This document shows positions 55,694-64,000 of a DNA stretch of 64,000 nucleotides, in pieces. Position numbers and translations under genes: made by a program. The notes under the pieces were generated by a model that worked only from the letters and a program-made list of their open reading frames with translations, made no database searches and was not told the origin of the DNA. The DNA comes from Pantoea alfalfae (GTDB lineage: Bacteria > Pseudomonadota > Gammaproteobacteria > Enterobacterales > Enterobacteriaceae): assembly GCF_019880205.1 (NCBI RefSeq), contig NZ_CP082292.1, positions 2,976,001 to 3,040,000 of the forward strand, read 5' to 3'. The number at the start of each line of letters is the position of its first letter. Position 1 is the stretch's first letter.

Positions 55694-57184
55694 ATGAACC
55701 ACTATCTTCGCCTCTTCAGCCAGAAAAATGCCGCCGTACTACTGCTACTTGGTTTTGCTTCCGGACTGCCGCTGGCACTGACTTCGGGCACGTTGCAGGC
55801 GTGGATGACGGTGGAAAATGTTGATCTGAAAACCATCGGCTTCTTTTCACTGGTCGGCCAGGCCTATGTCTTTAAATTTCTCTGGTCGCCGATGATGGAC
55901 CGCTATACGCCGCCGTTTCTGGGCCGGCGTCGCGGCTGGTTACTGCTGAGTCAGTTGGCGCTGGCAGGCGGGATTGTCGCGATGGGATTTCTGCAGCCAG
56001 AACGCGATCTGACCCTGATGGCGGCGCTGGCAGTGCTGATCGCTTTCTGCTCCGCCTCCCAGGACATCGTTTTTGACGCCTGGAAAACGGATATTCTGCC
56101 ACCTGAAGAGCGCGGCAGCGGCGCAGCCATTACCGTGCTGGGCTATCGGCTGGCGATGCTGATTTCAGGCGGGCTGGCCTTGTGGCTGGCTGACCGTTAT
56201 CTGGGCTGGCAGGCGACCTACTGGTTGATGGCGCTGATGATGGTGCCGGGCATTATTGCCACACTGATGGCGAGCGAGCCGGACACACGGACTTCCACCC
56301 CGCATTCACTGCGACAGGCAGTTGTCGATCCGCTCAAGGATTTCTTTCAGCGCAACAACGCCTGGCTACTCATTACGCTGATTATTCTCTACAAGCTGGG
56401 CGATGCCTTTGCCGCCTCACTGACGACTACCTTTCTGATCCGCGGCGTCGGGTTCAATGCCGGTGACGTCGGCCTGGTCAATAAGACGCTGGGTCTGCTG
56501 GCGACCATTATCGGCGCGCTTTATGGCGGCGTACTGATGCAGCGTCTGAGCCTGTTCCGGGCGCTAATGATTTTCGGTCTGCTGCAGGCTGTCTCGAACT
56601 TTGGTTACTGGCTGCTGGCAGTGACCGACAAACAGTTGTGGAGCATGGCCAGTGCAGTCTTTGTCGAAAACCTCTGCGGCGGCATGGGCACCGCGGCCTT
56701 TGTCGCATTGTTAATGACGCTGTGCAATAAGTCGTTCTCAGCCACCCAGTTTGCCCTGTTATCGGCGCTCTCCGCAGTCGGCCGGGTCTATGTCGGCCCG
56801 GCGGCGGGCTGGCTGGTGGAACTCTGGGGCTGGCCGACATTCTATGCTTTCACGGTGATGGCGGGTCTGCCAGGCCTGGTGCTGCTGGCTTTTTGCCGGC
56901 AAACATTGAATCAGGTCGAGCAGAGTGGCAATTTCCTCACACGTAGCTACTATCCTCATGGCTATCGCTGGACTAATCGTCTGTTTGCAGCTGGCTGCGG
57001 CGTGCTGGCTATCTGGCTGGTCGTGCTGGCACTGAATGCACTGGGGCTGACTGCGCTGGCACCGCTGCTGACCCGCCTGTTTGAGCTGGGCATGAGCCTC
57101 TCCCTGCTGGCGGTGTTTGCCGGGGTCTTGCTGGACTATCGGGCACTGAAGAGAACGCCGGTGTTGCCCGCGTCAGATGCTTAA
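55694..57184 (+). CDS. ampG: Muropeptide permease AmpG
   Basis: Imports GlcNAc-anhydro-MurNAc peptides from peptidoglycan turnover for recycling, and so supplies the signal for AmpC beta-lactamase induction where ampR is present. The 496-residue product (E. coli 491) has about 14 helices of the MFS fold, with FASGLPLALTSGTLQAWM near residue 20 and LWSPMMDRYTPPFLGRRRGW near 60, the family loop. AGGA lies before the ATG. It follows yajG as in E. coli. Confidence 0.96.
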   Translation: MNHYLRLFSQKNAAVLLLLGFASGLPLALTSGTLQAWMTVENVDLKTIGFFSLVGQAYVFKFLWSPMMDRYTPPFLGRRRGWLLLSQLALAGGIVAMGFLQPERDLTLMAALAVLIAFCSASQDIVFDAWKTDILPPEERGSGAAITVLGYRLAMLISGGLALWLADRYLGWQATYWLMALMMVPGIIATLMASEPDTRTSTPHSLRQAVVDPLKDFFQRNNAWLLITLIILYKLGDAFAASLTTTFLIRGVGFNAGDVGLVNKTLGLLATIIGALYGGVLMQRLSLFRALMIFGLLQAVSNFGYWLLAVTDKQLWSMASAVFVENLCGGMGTAAFVALLMTLCNKSFSATQFALLSALSAVGRVYVGPAAGWLVELWGWPTFYAFTVMAGLPGLVLLAFCRQTLNQVEQSGNFLTRSYYPHGYRWTNRLFAAGCGVLAIWLVVLALNALGLTALAPLLTRLFELGMSLSLLAVFAGVLLDYRALKRTPVLPASDA

Positions 57185-57628
57185 GTGAAATCGATAGGTT
57201 AACGGGGTGCGGCTTATTTTTTGACATCCGGATAAGTCGCCGTCATTTATCATCGCGTGTTATTTTTAAAAAATAAGAATAGATCCTGAGGAGGCGTAGC
57301 GGAAATACTAAAAACCGGTTAGCAATTACTTTAGTTAAATTTCATCGCGCAAATGATGCAGACTTGTTAAATATTTGGGAGTTAAAAGTAAGGGTTATTC
57401 CTTTCCCTGATTTTTTTACGGTTACTTCCATTGGTTTTTGTTATATTGATGCCAACTGCTTGTCTGCGTTAATTATTTGTCACCTGGCGCAACATCTGTG
57501 ACACCCTTAGCAAAAGGTGTCAACACGTATCTGACACATCCTTAAGCTGGTTTACACTGCATAAACCTTCCCGTAAAATGCGCGCACACTTAAACGACAA
57601 TAGAGCCCTTTGTCATTGAGGTCGTTAA
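57185..57628. other. Regulatory region upstream of cyoA
   Basis: About 444 bases without a gene, strongly AT-rich between 57240 and 57500. GTTAATTA at 57468-57475 resembles an ArcA core site, expected because the cyo operon is repressed by ArcA at low oxygen in E. coli. No clear terminator for ampG was found in it. Confidence 0.45.
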
Positions 57629-58555
57629 ATGAGACTCAGTAAATACAATAAAAGTTTGGGGATTTTGTCATTAATTGCAGGCACTTTATTAATGAGTGGC
57701 TGCGATAGTGCATTGTTAAATCCCAAAGGACAGATTGCACTGGAGCAACGTTCGCTGATACTGACTGCCTTTGGCCTGATGTTGATCGTCGTGATTCCCG
57801 CAGTCCTGATGGCCGTGGTGTTTGCCTGGAAGTATCGGGCGTCCAACACGAATGCGAAGTACAGCCCTAACTGGTCACACTCTAACAAAGTGGAAGCCGT
57901 GGTCTGGACCATTCCGATCCTGATCATTCTCTTCCTCAGCGTACTGACCTGGAAATCAACCCACGCACTGGAGCCCAGCAAACCGCTGCAATCTGATGTG
58001 AAACCGGTTGAGATCGATGTGGTTGCACTGGACTGGAAATGGTTGTTCATTTACCCGGAACAGGGTATTGCGACTGTGAACCAGATTGCCTTCCCGGCAA
58101 ATACTCCGGTGAACTTCAAAATCACCTCTAACTCCGTCATGAACTCTTTCTTCATTCCAACACTCGGCAGCCAGATTTATGCGATGGCGGGTATGCAGAC
58201 CAAACTGCATCTGATTGCGAATGAGCCAGGCACGTTCGACGGTATCTCTGCGAACTTTAGTGGTCGTGGTTTCTCTGGCATGAAGTTTAAAGCCATTGCA
58301 ACCAAAGACGATGCGGAATTCCAGCAGTGGGTGGCTAAAGTTAAAGCAGCCCCTAACACGCTGACCACCATGGAAGATTTCGAGAAAGTGGCTGTGCCAA
58401 GCGAAAATCATCCGGTGGAATATTTCTCTTCAGCTGATCCGAAACTGTTCATGCAAGTCATCGACAAGTTCAAGATGAGCCACGGGAAAATGGACATGCC
58501 ACAGCATGAAGGTATGGACATGAGTCACGCCGCTTCCGCGGGAGCCGAGGAATAA
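57629..58555 (+). CDS. cyoA: Cytochrome bo3 ubiquinol oxidase subunit II CyoA
   Basis: A 308-residue membrane-anchored subunit. Lipobox LMSGC gives lipidation at about Cys 25; two helices (about 45-70 and 92-110) and a periplasmic cupredoxin-like domain that has lost the copper ligands, as in quinol oxidases. The C-terminal tail is Met/His-rich ([13 protein letters not shown]). GAGG precedes the ATG. First gene of the cyoABCDE operon. Confidence 0.97.
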   Translation: MRLSKYNKSLGILSLIAGTLLMSGCDSALLNPKGQIALEQRSLILTAFGLMLIVVIPAVLMAVVFAWKYRASNTNAKYSPNWSHSNKVEAVVWTIPILIILFLSVLTWKSTHALEPSKPLQSDVKPVEIDVVALDWKWLFIYPEQGIATVNQIAFPANTPVNFKITSNSVMNSFFIPTLGSQIYAMAGMQTKLHLIANEPGTFDGISANFSGRGFSGMKFKAIATKDDAEFQQWVAKVKAAPNTLTTMEDFEKVAVPSENHPVEYFSSADPKLFMQVIDKFKMSHGKMDMPQHEGMDMSHAASAGAEE

Positions 58556-58559
58556 TACG

Positions 58560-60542
58560 ATGTTAGGAAAATTAACACTTGATGCAGTGCCGTACCATGA
58601 GCCGATTATCATGGTTACGGTTGCCGCTATCCTGATAGGTGGTGCTGCGCTGGTCGCTGCGCTTACCTATTTTGGTAAGTGGAAATACCTGTGGTCTGAA
58701 TGGCTGACGTCAGTTGACCACAAACGTCTGGGTATCATGTATATCATCATGGCGTTCGTCATGCTGATTCGTGGTTTCGCTGATGCCATTATGATGCGTA
58801 CCCAGCAGGTGATGGCTTCGGCCGGTGAAGCGGGCATCCTGCCACCGCACCACTACGACCAGATCTTTACCGCGCACGGCGTGATTATGATCTTCTTCGT
58901 GGCGATGCCTTTCGTGGTTGGCCTGATGAACATCGCCGTTCCGTTGCAGATTGGTGCACGTGACGTTGCGTTCCCCTTCCTGAACAACCTGAGTTTCTGG
59001 TTTACCGCGGTCGGTGTGATCCTGGTTAACCTGTCTCTGGGTGTGGGCGAGTTCGCACAGACCGGCTGGCTGGCTTATCCGCCGCTTTCCGGCGCGGAGT
59101 ATAGTCCCGGCGTCGGGGTCGATTACTGGATCTGGAGCCTTCAGCTTTCAGGTATTGGTACGACCTTGACCGGTATTAACTTCTTTGTGACCATTCTGAA
59201 GATGCGCGCACCGGGCATGAGCCTGTTCAAAATGCCGGTATTTACCTGGACTGCGCTGTGCACCAACGTCCTGATCATCGCTGCGTTCCCGGTTCTGACC
59301 GTGACCCTGGCGCTGTTGACCCTTGATCGTTATCTCGGCTTCCATTTCTTCACCAATGAAATGGGCGGCAACATGATGATGTATGTCAACCTGATCTGGG
59401 TCTGGGGCCATCCGGAAGTGTATATCCTGGTACTGCCGGTGTTTGGTGTGTTCGCAGAAATTACCGCGACCTTCTCCAAAAAACGTCTGTTTGGTTATAC
59501 CTCACTGGTGTGGGCGACCATCGCCATTACCGTGCTGTCGTTCATCGTCTGGTTGCACCACTTCTTCACCATGGGTGCGGGTGCCAACGTTAACGCCTTC
59601 TTCGGTATTATGACGATGATCATCGCGATTCCGACCGGGGTTAAAATCTTTAACTGGCTGTTCACCATGTATCAGGGCCGCATTCAGATGCACTCTGCCA
59701 TGCTGTGGACCGTTGGCTTCCTGGTAACCTTCTCTGTAGGGGGTATGACCGGCGTACTGCTGGCCGTTCCGGGCGCTGACTTCATTCTGCACAACAGCCT
59801 GTTCCTGATTGCACACTTCCACAACGTAATCATCGGCGGTGTAGTCTTCGGTTGTATGGCGGGCGTGACCTACTGGTTCCCGAAAGCATTCGGCTTCACC
59901 CTGAACGAAACCTGGGGTAAGCGCGCATTCTGGTTCTGGATCATTGGCTTCTTCGTTGCCTTTATGCCGCTGTACGCACTGGGCTTCATGGGTATGACCC
60001 GTCGTCTGAGCCAGGATATCGATCCACAGTTCCATCCTCTGCTGGTGGTTGCTGCGGTTGGTGCGGGTCTGATTGCGCTGGGTATCCTGTGTCAGCTGAC
60101 CATGTTCTACGTCTCGGTACGTGACCGCGACCAGAACCGTGATGTGACAGGTGACCCGTGGGGCGGTCGTACGCTGGAGTGGGCAACCTCTTCACCACCA
60201 CCGTTCTATAACTTTGCTGTGATCCCACATGTCCACGAGCGTGATGCGTTCTGGGAAATGAAAGAGAAAGGCGAAGCGTATAAGCAGCCGGCATCGTATG
60301 AAGAGATTCATATGCCGAAAAACAGCGGTGCGGCAATCGTCATCTGTGCATTCGCTACTGTGATGGGCTTTGCGCTGATCTGGCATATCTGGTGGATGGC
60401 GGGTCTTTCATTCCTCGGCATGATCGTTACCTGGATCGTGAAGAGCTTCGACGAAGACGTGGATTACTACGTTCCGGTTGCCGAAGTTCAGAAGATTGAG
60501 AACCAGCACTTTGACGAAATCAGCAAAGCAGGTCTGAAATAA
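58560..60542 (+). CDS. cyoB: Cytochrome bo3 ubiquinol oxidase subunit I CyoB
   Basis: The catalytic proton-pumping subunit, 660 residues (E. coli 663), with heme b, heme o3 and CuB. The copper/heme signature [14 protein letters not shown] near residue 278 carries the CuB His and cross-linked Tyr, [10 protein letters not shown] near 328 carries two more CuB His, and [15 protein letters not shown] near 412 carries the heme His pair. It starts four bases after the cyoA stop and shares bases with the cyoC start (TAATG at 60540-60544). Confidence 0.98.
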   Translation: MLGKLTLDAVPYHEPIIMVTVAAILIGGAALVAALTYFGKWKYLWSEWLTSVDHKRLGIMYIIMAFVMLIRGFADAIMMRTQQVMASAGEAGILPPHHYDQIFTAHGVIMIFFVAMPFVVGLMNIAVPLQIGARDVAFPFLNNLSFWFTAVGVILVNLSLGVGEFAQTGWLAYPPLSGAEYSPGVGVDYWIWSLQLSGIGTTLTGINFFVTILKMRAPGMSLFKMPVFTWTALCTNVLIIAAFPVLTVTLALLTLDRYLGFHFFTNEMGGNMMMYVNLIWVWGHPEVYILVLPVFGVFAEITATFSKKRLFGYTSLVWATIAITVLSFIVWLHHFFTMGAGANVNAFFGIMTMIIAIPTGVKIFNWLFTMYQGRIQMHSAMLWTVGFLVTFSVGGMTGVLLAVPGADFILHNSLFLIAHFHNVIIGGVVFGCMAGVTYWFPKAFGFTLNETWGKRAFWFWIIGFFVAFMPLYALGFMGMTRRLSQDIDPQFHPLLVVAAVGAGLIALGILCQLTMFYVSVRDRDQNRDVTGDPWGGRTLEWATSSPPPFYNFAVIPHVHERDAFWEMKEKGEAYKQPASYEEIHMPKNSGAAIVICAFATVMGFALIWHIWWMAGLSFLGMIVTWIVKSFDEDVDYYVPVAEVQKIENQHFDEISKAGLK

Positions 60543-61159
60543 TGTCAACTGAAACTCTGATTAAACATCACCACGACGCCCATGCGGAGCATGGGCATCA
60601 CGATGCAGGAGCCAATAAAGTCTTTGGCTTCTGGATCTACCTGATGAGTGACTGCATTATCTTCGCAACCCTGTTTGCGACCTATGCCGTCATGGTCAAC
60701 AACACTGCCGGTGGCCCGGCAGGTAAAGATATCTTTGAGCTGCCGTTTGTTCTGGTAGAAACCGCCCTGCTGCTGTTGAGTTCGATCACTTACGGCATGG
60801 CTGTTATCTCCATGAACAAGGAGCAAAAAGGTGCCGTTATCGGCTGGCTGGCGCTGACCTTCCTGTTCGGTCTGGGCTTCATCGGGATGGAAATCTATGA
60901 ATTCCATCACCTGATTGCTGAAGGCTTTGGTCCGGATCGCAGTGGCTTCCTGTCTGGCTTCTTTACGCTGGTCGGTACCCACGGTCTGCACGTGACCTCC
61001 GGTCTGATCTGGATGCTGGTCCTGATGTTCCAGATTTCCAAACGTGGCCTGAACGCGACTAACCGTACCCGTATCATGTGTCTGAGCCTGTTCTGGCACT
61101 TCCTGGACGTGGTCTGGATTTGCGTCTTCACCGTTGTTTACCTGATGGGAGCCATGTAA
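60542..61159 (+). CDS. cyoC: Cytochrome bo3 ubiquinol oxidase subunit III CyoC
   Basis: A 205-residue five-helix subunit (E. coli 204) that stabilises the oxidase. The His-rich N terminus ([14 protein letters not shown]) precedes the first helix. Motifs [19 protein letters not shown] and [14 protein letters not shown] are typical. Both its start and stop overlap its neighbours (TAATG at each junction), indicating translational coupling. Confidence 0.97.
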   Translation: MSTETLIKHHHDAHAEHGHHDAGANKVFGFWIYLMSDCIIFATLFATYAVMVNNTAGGPAGKDIFELPFVLVETALLLLSSITYGMAVISMNKEQKGAVIGWLALTFLFGLGFIGMEIYEFHHLIAEGFGPDRSGFLSGFFTLVGTHGLHVTSGLIWMLVLMFQISKRGLNATNRTRIMCLSLFWHFLDVVWICVFTVVYLMGAM

Positions 61160-61488
61160 TGAGTCATTCTGTTAACGAACATGGCGCTTCACACGGTAGC
61201 GTGAAGTCCTACATGATCGGCTTCATCCTCTCTATCATTCTGACGGCGATCCCGTTCTGGATGGTAATGGATGGCAGTGCATCTCACGGTACTATCCTCG
61301 GTGTTGTTCTGGTGTGTGCGGTCATTCAGGTGCTGGTTCACCTGGTGTACTTCCTGCACTTAGACAGCAAATCTGAGGGTGGCTGGAACATGGTAGCCAT
61401 TGTTTTCTCGGCCATCATCATCCTGATTGTCGTAGTAGGCTCACTGTGGATCATGTGGAACCTCAACTACAACATGATGCCTCACTAA
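61159..61488 (+). CDS. cyoD: Cytochrome bo3 ubiquinol oxidase subunit IV CyoD
   Basis: A 109-residue three-helix subunit, same length as E. coli CyoD. The sequence [20 protein letters not shown] leads the first helix and [10 protein letters not shown] the second. The ATG at 61159 overlaps the cyoC stop. A longer in-frame start inside cyoC is not used. Confidence 0.97.
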   Translation: MSHSVNEHGASHGSVKSYMIGFILSIILTAIPFWMVMDGSASHGTILGVVLVCAVIQVLVHLVYFLHLDSKSEGGWNMVAIVFSAIIILIVVVGSLWIMWNLNYNMMPH

Positions 61489-61501
61489 AGAGTCACGCGT
61501 A

Positions 61502-62389
61502 ATGTTTAAGCAATACCTGCAAGTTACAAAACCAGGAATTATTTTCGGGAATTTAATTTCTGTGATCGGCGGATTCCTGTTGGCCTCCAAAGGCAACACG
61601 GATTACGCCCTGTTTCTCATCACCCTGGTGGGCGTGTCACTGGTGGTTGCATCGGGTTGTGTTTTCAACAACGTGATTGACCGCGACATCGACATCAAGA
61701 TGGAGAGAACCAGGAATCGGGTGCTGGTAAAAGGCCTTATCTCCGCGAAAGTAAGCCTGGTTTATGCCACTGTGCTGGGTATTGCTGGCTTTGCGTTGCT
61801 CTACTTCGGTGCTAATCCGCTGGCCATGTGGCTGGCGGTGATGGGCTTCGTGGTGTACGTGGGCATCTACAGCCTGTACATGAAGCGTAATTCCGTTTAC
61901 GGAACGCTGATTGGCAGTCTGTCAGGTGCTGCGCCGCCAGTTATCGGCTACTGCGCGGTCTCTAACCAGTTTGATGCTGGCGCGTTGATCCTGCTGGCGA
62001 TCTTTAGCCTGTGGCAGATGCCGCATTCGTACGCGATTGCTATCTTCCGCTTTAAAGATTACCAGGCAGCGAACATCCCGGTTCTGCCGGTGGTGAAAGG
62101 CATTTCCGTCGCGAAGAATCATATTACGCTCTATATCCTGGCGTTTATGATTGCCACGCTGATGCTGACGCTGGGCGGTTACGCAGGCTACAAATATCTG
62201 GTGGTGGCCGCTGCGGTCAGCGTCTGGTGGCTGGGCATGGCATTATCGGGTTATAAAACCGCAGATGACCGTGTCTGGGCGCGTAAGCTGTTTGTCTTCT
62301 CTATCGTGACCATCACCGCACTGAGCGTGATGATGTCAGTAGATTCGATGGCTCCGGCTTCGAAGGACCTGCTGACCTACGTCTGGTAA
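61502..62389 (+). CDS. cyoE: Protoheme IX farnesyltransferase CyoE
   Basis: Makes heme O by adding a farnesyl group to heme B, needed for the o3 site of CyoB. The 295-residue product (E. coli 296) is a UbiA-family membrane enzyme. The Asp-rich motif [18 protein letters not shown] is near residue 56 and the second, [15 protein letters not shown], near 183. It is last in the operon, 13 bases after cyoD, with a terminator after it. Confidence 0.98.
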   Translation: MFKQYLQVTKPGIIFGNLISVIGGFLLASKGNTDYALFLITLVGVSLVVASGCVFNNVIDRDIDIKMERTRNRVLVKGLISAKVSLVYATVLGIAGFALLYFGANPLAMWLAVMGFVVYVGIYSLYMKRNSVYGTLIGSLSGAAPPVIGYCAVSNQFDAGALILLAIFSLWQMPHSYAIAIFRFKDYQAANIPVLPVVKGISVAKNHITLYILAFMIATLMLTLGGYAGYKYLVVAAAVSVWWLGMALSGYKTADDRVWARKLFVFSIVTITALSVMMSVDSMAPASKDLLTYVW

Positions 62390-62409
62390 CCGGCACCGAT
62401 ACAGCATGA

Positions 62410-62440
62410 AAAGGGCGCGATTTTCGCGCCCTTTCTTTTT
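62410..62440 (+). terminator. Rho-independent terminator of cyoABCDE
   Basis: Perfect 10-bp stem AAAGGGCGCG / CGCGCCCTTT with a 5-base loop followed by CTTTTT. Confidence 0.95.
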
Positions 62441-62521
62441 GTTACCACTGCTTAAAAACTATTGTTTTACCCGCCCTGCCCCGCCCCCTAGAATAAAAGC
62501 AGCACATTAACAGAGGTTGGA

Positions 62522-63886
62522 ATGAACGATAATAAAATGACTCCGGTGGAGCTGCGCGCCACATGGGGCCTCGGTACGGTCTTTTCCCTGCGAATGCTTG
62601 GAATGTTTATGGTCCTGCCGGTACTGACCACTTATGGCATGGCATTACAGGGCGCGAGTGAAACCTTAATTGGTCTGGCGATTGGCATCTATGGCCTTGC
62701 CCAGGCAATATTTCAGATTCCTTTTGGTCTGCTCTCTGATCGCATCGGCCGCAAGCCGTTGATCGTCGGCGGACTGTTGCTGTTTGTTCTGGGCAGTATT
62801 ATCGCAGCCTGCACCGACTCCATCTGGGGCATTATACTGGGCCGGGCATTACAGGGCTCGGGCGCGATTGCCGCTGCCGTGATGGCACTGTTATCCGATT
62901 TAACCCGCGAGCAGAACCGCACCAAAGCGATGGCGTTTATCGGCATCAGTTTTGGTGTGACCTTCGCGATTGCGATGGTGGTCGGTCCGGTTGTGACTCA
63001 TGCATTGGGTCTGCATGCGTTGTTCTGGATGATTGCGATCCTGGCATCGCTGGGCATCGTGATTACCCTGCTGGTAGTGCCATCTGCCTCCAATCATGTC
63101 CTGAACCGTGAATCGGGCATGGTGAAAGGCAGCTTCCGCAAAGTGATGGCTAACCCGCGTCTGGTGAAACTCAATATTGGTATTTTCTGCCTGCACGTCC
63201 TGCTGATGTCGAGCTTTGTTGCGTTGCCAGGGCAGTTTGAACAGGCCGGTTTCCCGGCACCCGAACACTGGAAAGTCTATCTCTCCACCATGCTGATCGC
63301 TTTTGCTGGCGTAGTCCCCTTCATCATTTATGCCGAAGTGAAGCGCCGCATGAAGCGTGTCTTTGTCGGCTGTGTCGGAATGATTGTGATTGCGGAGATC
63401 GTGCTCTGGGGTGCAGAAGGCCACTTCTGGACGCTGGTGGTGGGTGTTCAGCTCTTCTTCTTCGCCTTCAACCTGATGGAAGCGATTCTGCCTTCGCTGA
63501 TCAGTAAAGAGTCGCCTGCAGGATACAAAGGTACGGCGATGGGGATTTATTCTACCAGCCAGTTCCTGGGTGTGGCTGTTGGCGGCAGCATGGGTGGCTG
63601 GGTGTTTGGTCATTTCGATGCACAGACCGTATTCCTGGTGGGCGCGATGGTGGCCGCAGCCTGGCTGTTTGTCAGCATGACGATGCAGGAGCCGCCTTAT
63701 GTCAGCAGCCTGCGCATCGTGCTGAGTGATGCTGCACTGGCTGTGCCGAATCTGGAGCAGCGCCTGAAGGCTCAGAAAGGCGTTAACTCCGTGTTTATCG
63801 TGCCGGAAGAGAAAAGCGCGTATATCAAAATTGATAGTAAGGTCACCAGCCGGCCTGAGCTGGAAGCGCTGCTGGGGAGTTGCTAG
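62522..63886 (+). CDS. yajR: MFS transporter YajR
   Basis: A 454-residue major facilitator transporter, same length as E. coli YajR. Twelve helices occupy about 15-390 with the MFS motif A GLLSDRIGRKPLIVGG near residue 72. The last 65 residues form the ferredoxin-like YAM domain typical of YajR, ending in KIDSKVTSRPELEALLGSC. Physiological substrate is unknown. It follows cyoE in the same direction behind a terminator. A structured repeat begins 55 bases after its stop. Confidence 0.96.
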   Translation: MNDNKMTPVELRATWGLGTVFSLRMLGMFMVLPVLTTYGMALQGASETLIGLAIGIYGLAQAIFQIPFGLLSDRIGRKPLIVGGLLLFVLGSIIAACTDSIWGIILGRALQGSGAIAAAVMALLSDLTREQNRTKAMAFIGISFGVTFAIAMVVGPVVTHALGLHALFWMIAILASLGIVITLLVVPSASNHVLNRESGMVKGSFRKVMANPRLVKLNIGIFCLHVLLMSSFVALPGQFEQAGFPAPEHWKVYLSTMLIAFAGVVPFIIYAEVKRRMKRVFVGCVGMIVIAEIVLWGAEGHFWTLVVGVQLFFFAFNLMEAILPSLISKESPAGYKGTAMGIYSTSQFLGVAVGGSMGGWVFGHFDAQTVFLVGAMVAAAWLFVSMTMQEPPYVSSLRIVLSDAALAVPNLEQRLKAQKGVNSVFIVPEEKSAYIKIDSKVTSRPELEALLGSC

Positions 63887-63941
63887 CTTTAAAAAGTTTA
63901 GTGATAACGTCAGCTCGTTTCGCTTCAGGATCGAGCTGGCT

Positions 63942-64000
63942 CAGGGAACACGTTCAGATCGGAAAGACGCAAAAGCCGCCATCCGTGGCATGCTCGGCCC
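63942..64000 (+). repeat. Structured dispersed repeat, copy 3 (cut by the window end)
   Basis: Begins CAGGGAACACGTTCAGATC and continues GGAAAGACGCAAAAGCCG like the left end of copy 1; the rest is outside the window. Same orientation as copy 1. Confidence 0.8.

Overview
This window reads as chromosomal core of an enterobacterium of the Erwiniaceae, most likely Pantoea. The evidence is the gene order: it follows the E. coli copA-to-yajR stretch (copA, ybaP, ybaK, ushA, ybaL, gsk, hemH, adk, htpG, recR, ybaB, dnaX, apt, ybaN, priC, rsmS, acrRAB, tomB, hha, ffs, atl, ybaY, tesB, amtB, glnK, mdlBA, decR, cof, ybaE, queC, fadM, ybaV, ppiD, hupB, lon, clpX, clpP, tig, bolA, yajG, ampG, cyoABCDE, yajR), and the proteins are close to E. 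coli in length and motifs. The genus is an inference from the decR-linked cysteine desulfidase-type gene and the overall gene set.

Layout. 1-8.7 kb: end of the copper ATPase, YbaP, YbaK, a LysR regulator divergent from a PACE efflux protein (an insertion relative to E. coli), periplasmic UshA and the YbaL antiporter. 8.7-21.8 kb: purine, heme and nucleotide genes (gsk, hemH, adk), an unrecognised gene with its own LysR regulator, then htpG, recR-ybaB-dnaX with a conserved programmed frameshift, apt, ybaN, priC, a GlsB-like membrane protein and the short rsmS. 21.8-27 kb: acrR, its palindromic operator, and the AcrAB pump. 27-30 kb: a zinc-starvation island (zinc-free type L31 and L36 ribosomal proteins and a metal ABC transporter) with a Zur-box-like palindrome at each end. 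30-45 kb: tomB-hha, 4.5S RNA, atl, ybaY, tesB, the nitrogen-controlled glnK-amtB operon with a sigma-54 promoter, mdlAB, decR with a divergent PLP enzyme, cof, ybaE, queC, fadM, ybaV. 45-54.8 kb: the proteostasis block ppiD, hupB, lon, clpX, clpP, tig, bolA; sigma-32-type promoters are readable before lon and clpP (and before htpG). 54.8-64 kb: yajG, ampG, the cytochrome bo3 operon and yajR.

The most interesting unexplained item is a dispersed, highly structured repeat of 183 bp. Two full copies (8698-8880 and, inverted, 14161-14343) and the start of a third (63942-64000) are present. It has 17-bp terminal inverted repeats, internal hairpins, and one base pair that changes in both arms together between copies. 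Both full copies lie between convergent genes and the third lies just after yajR. I do not recognise it as ERIC, REP or BOX.

No prophage, transposase, CRISPR array, tRNA or rRNA was seen.
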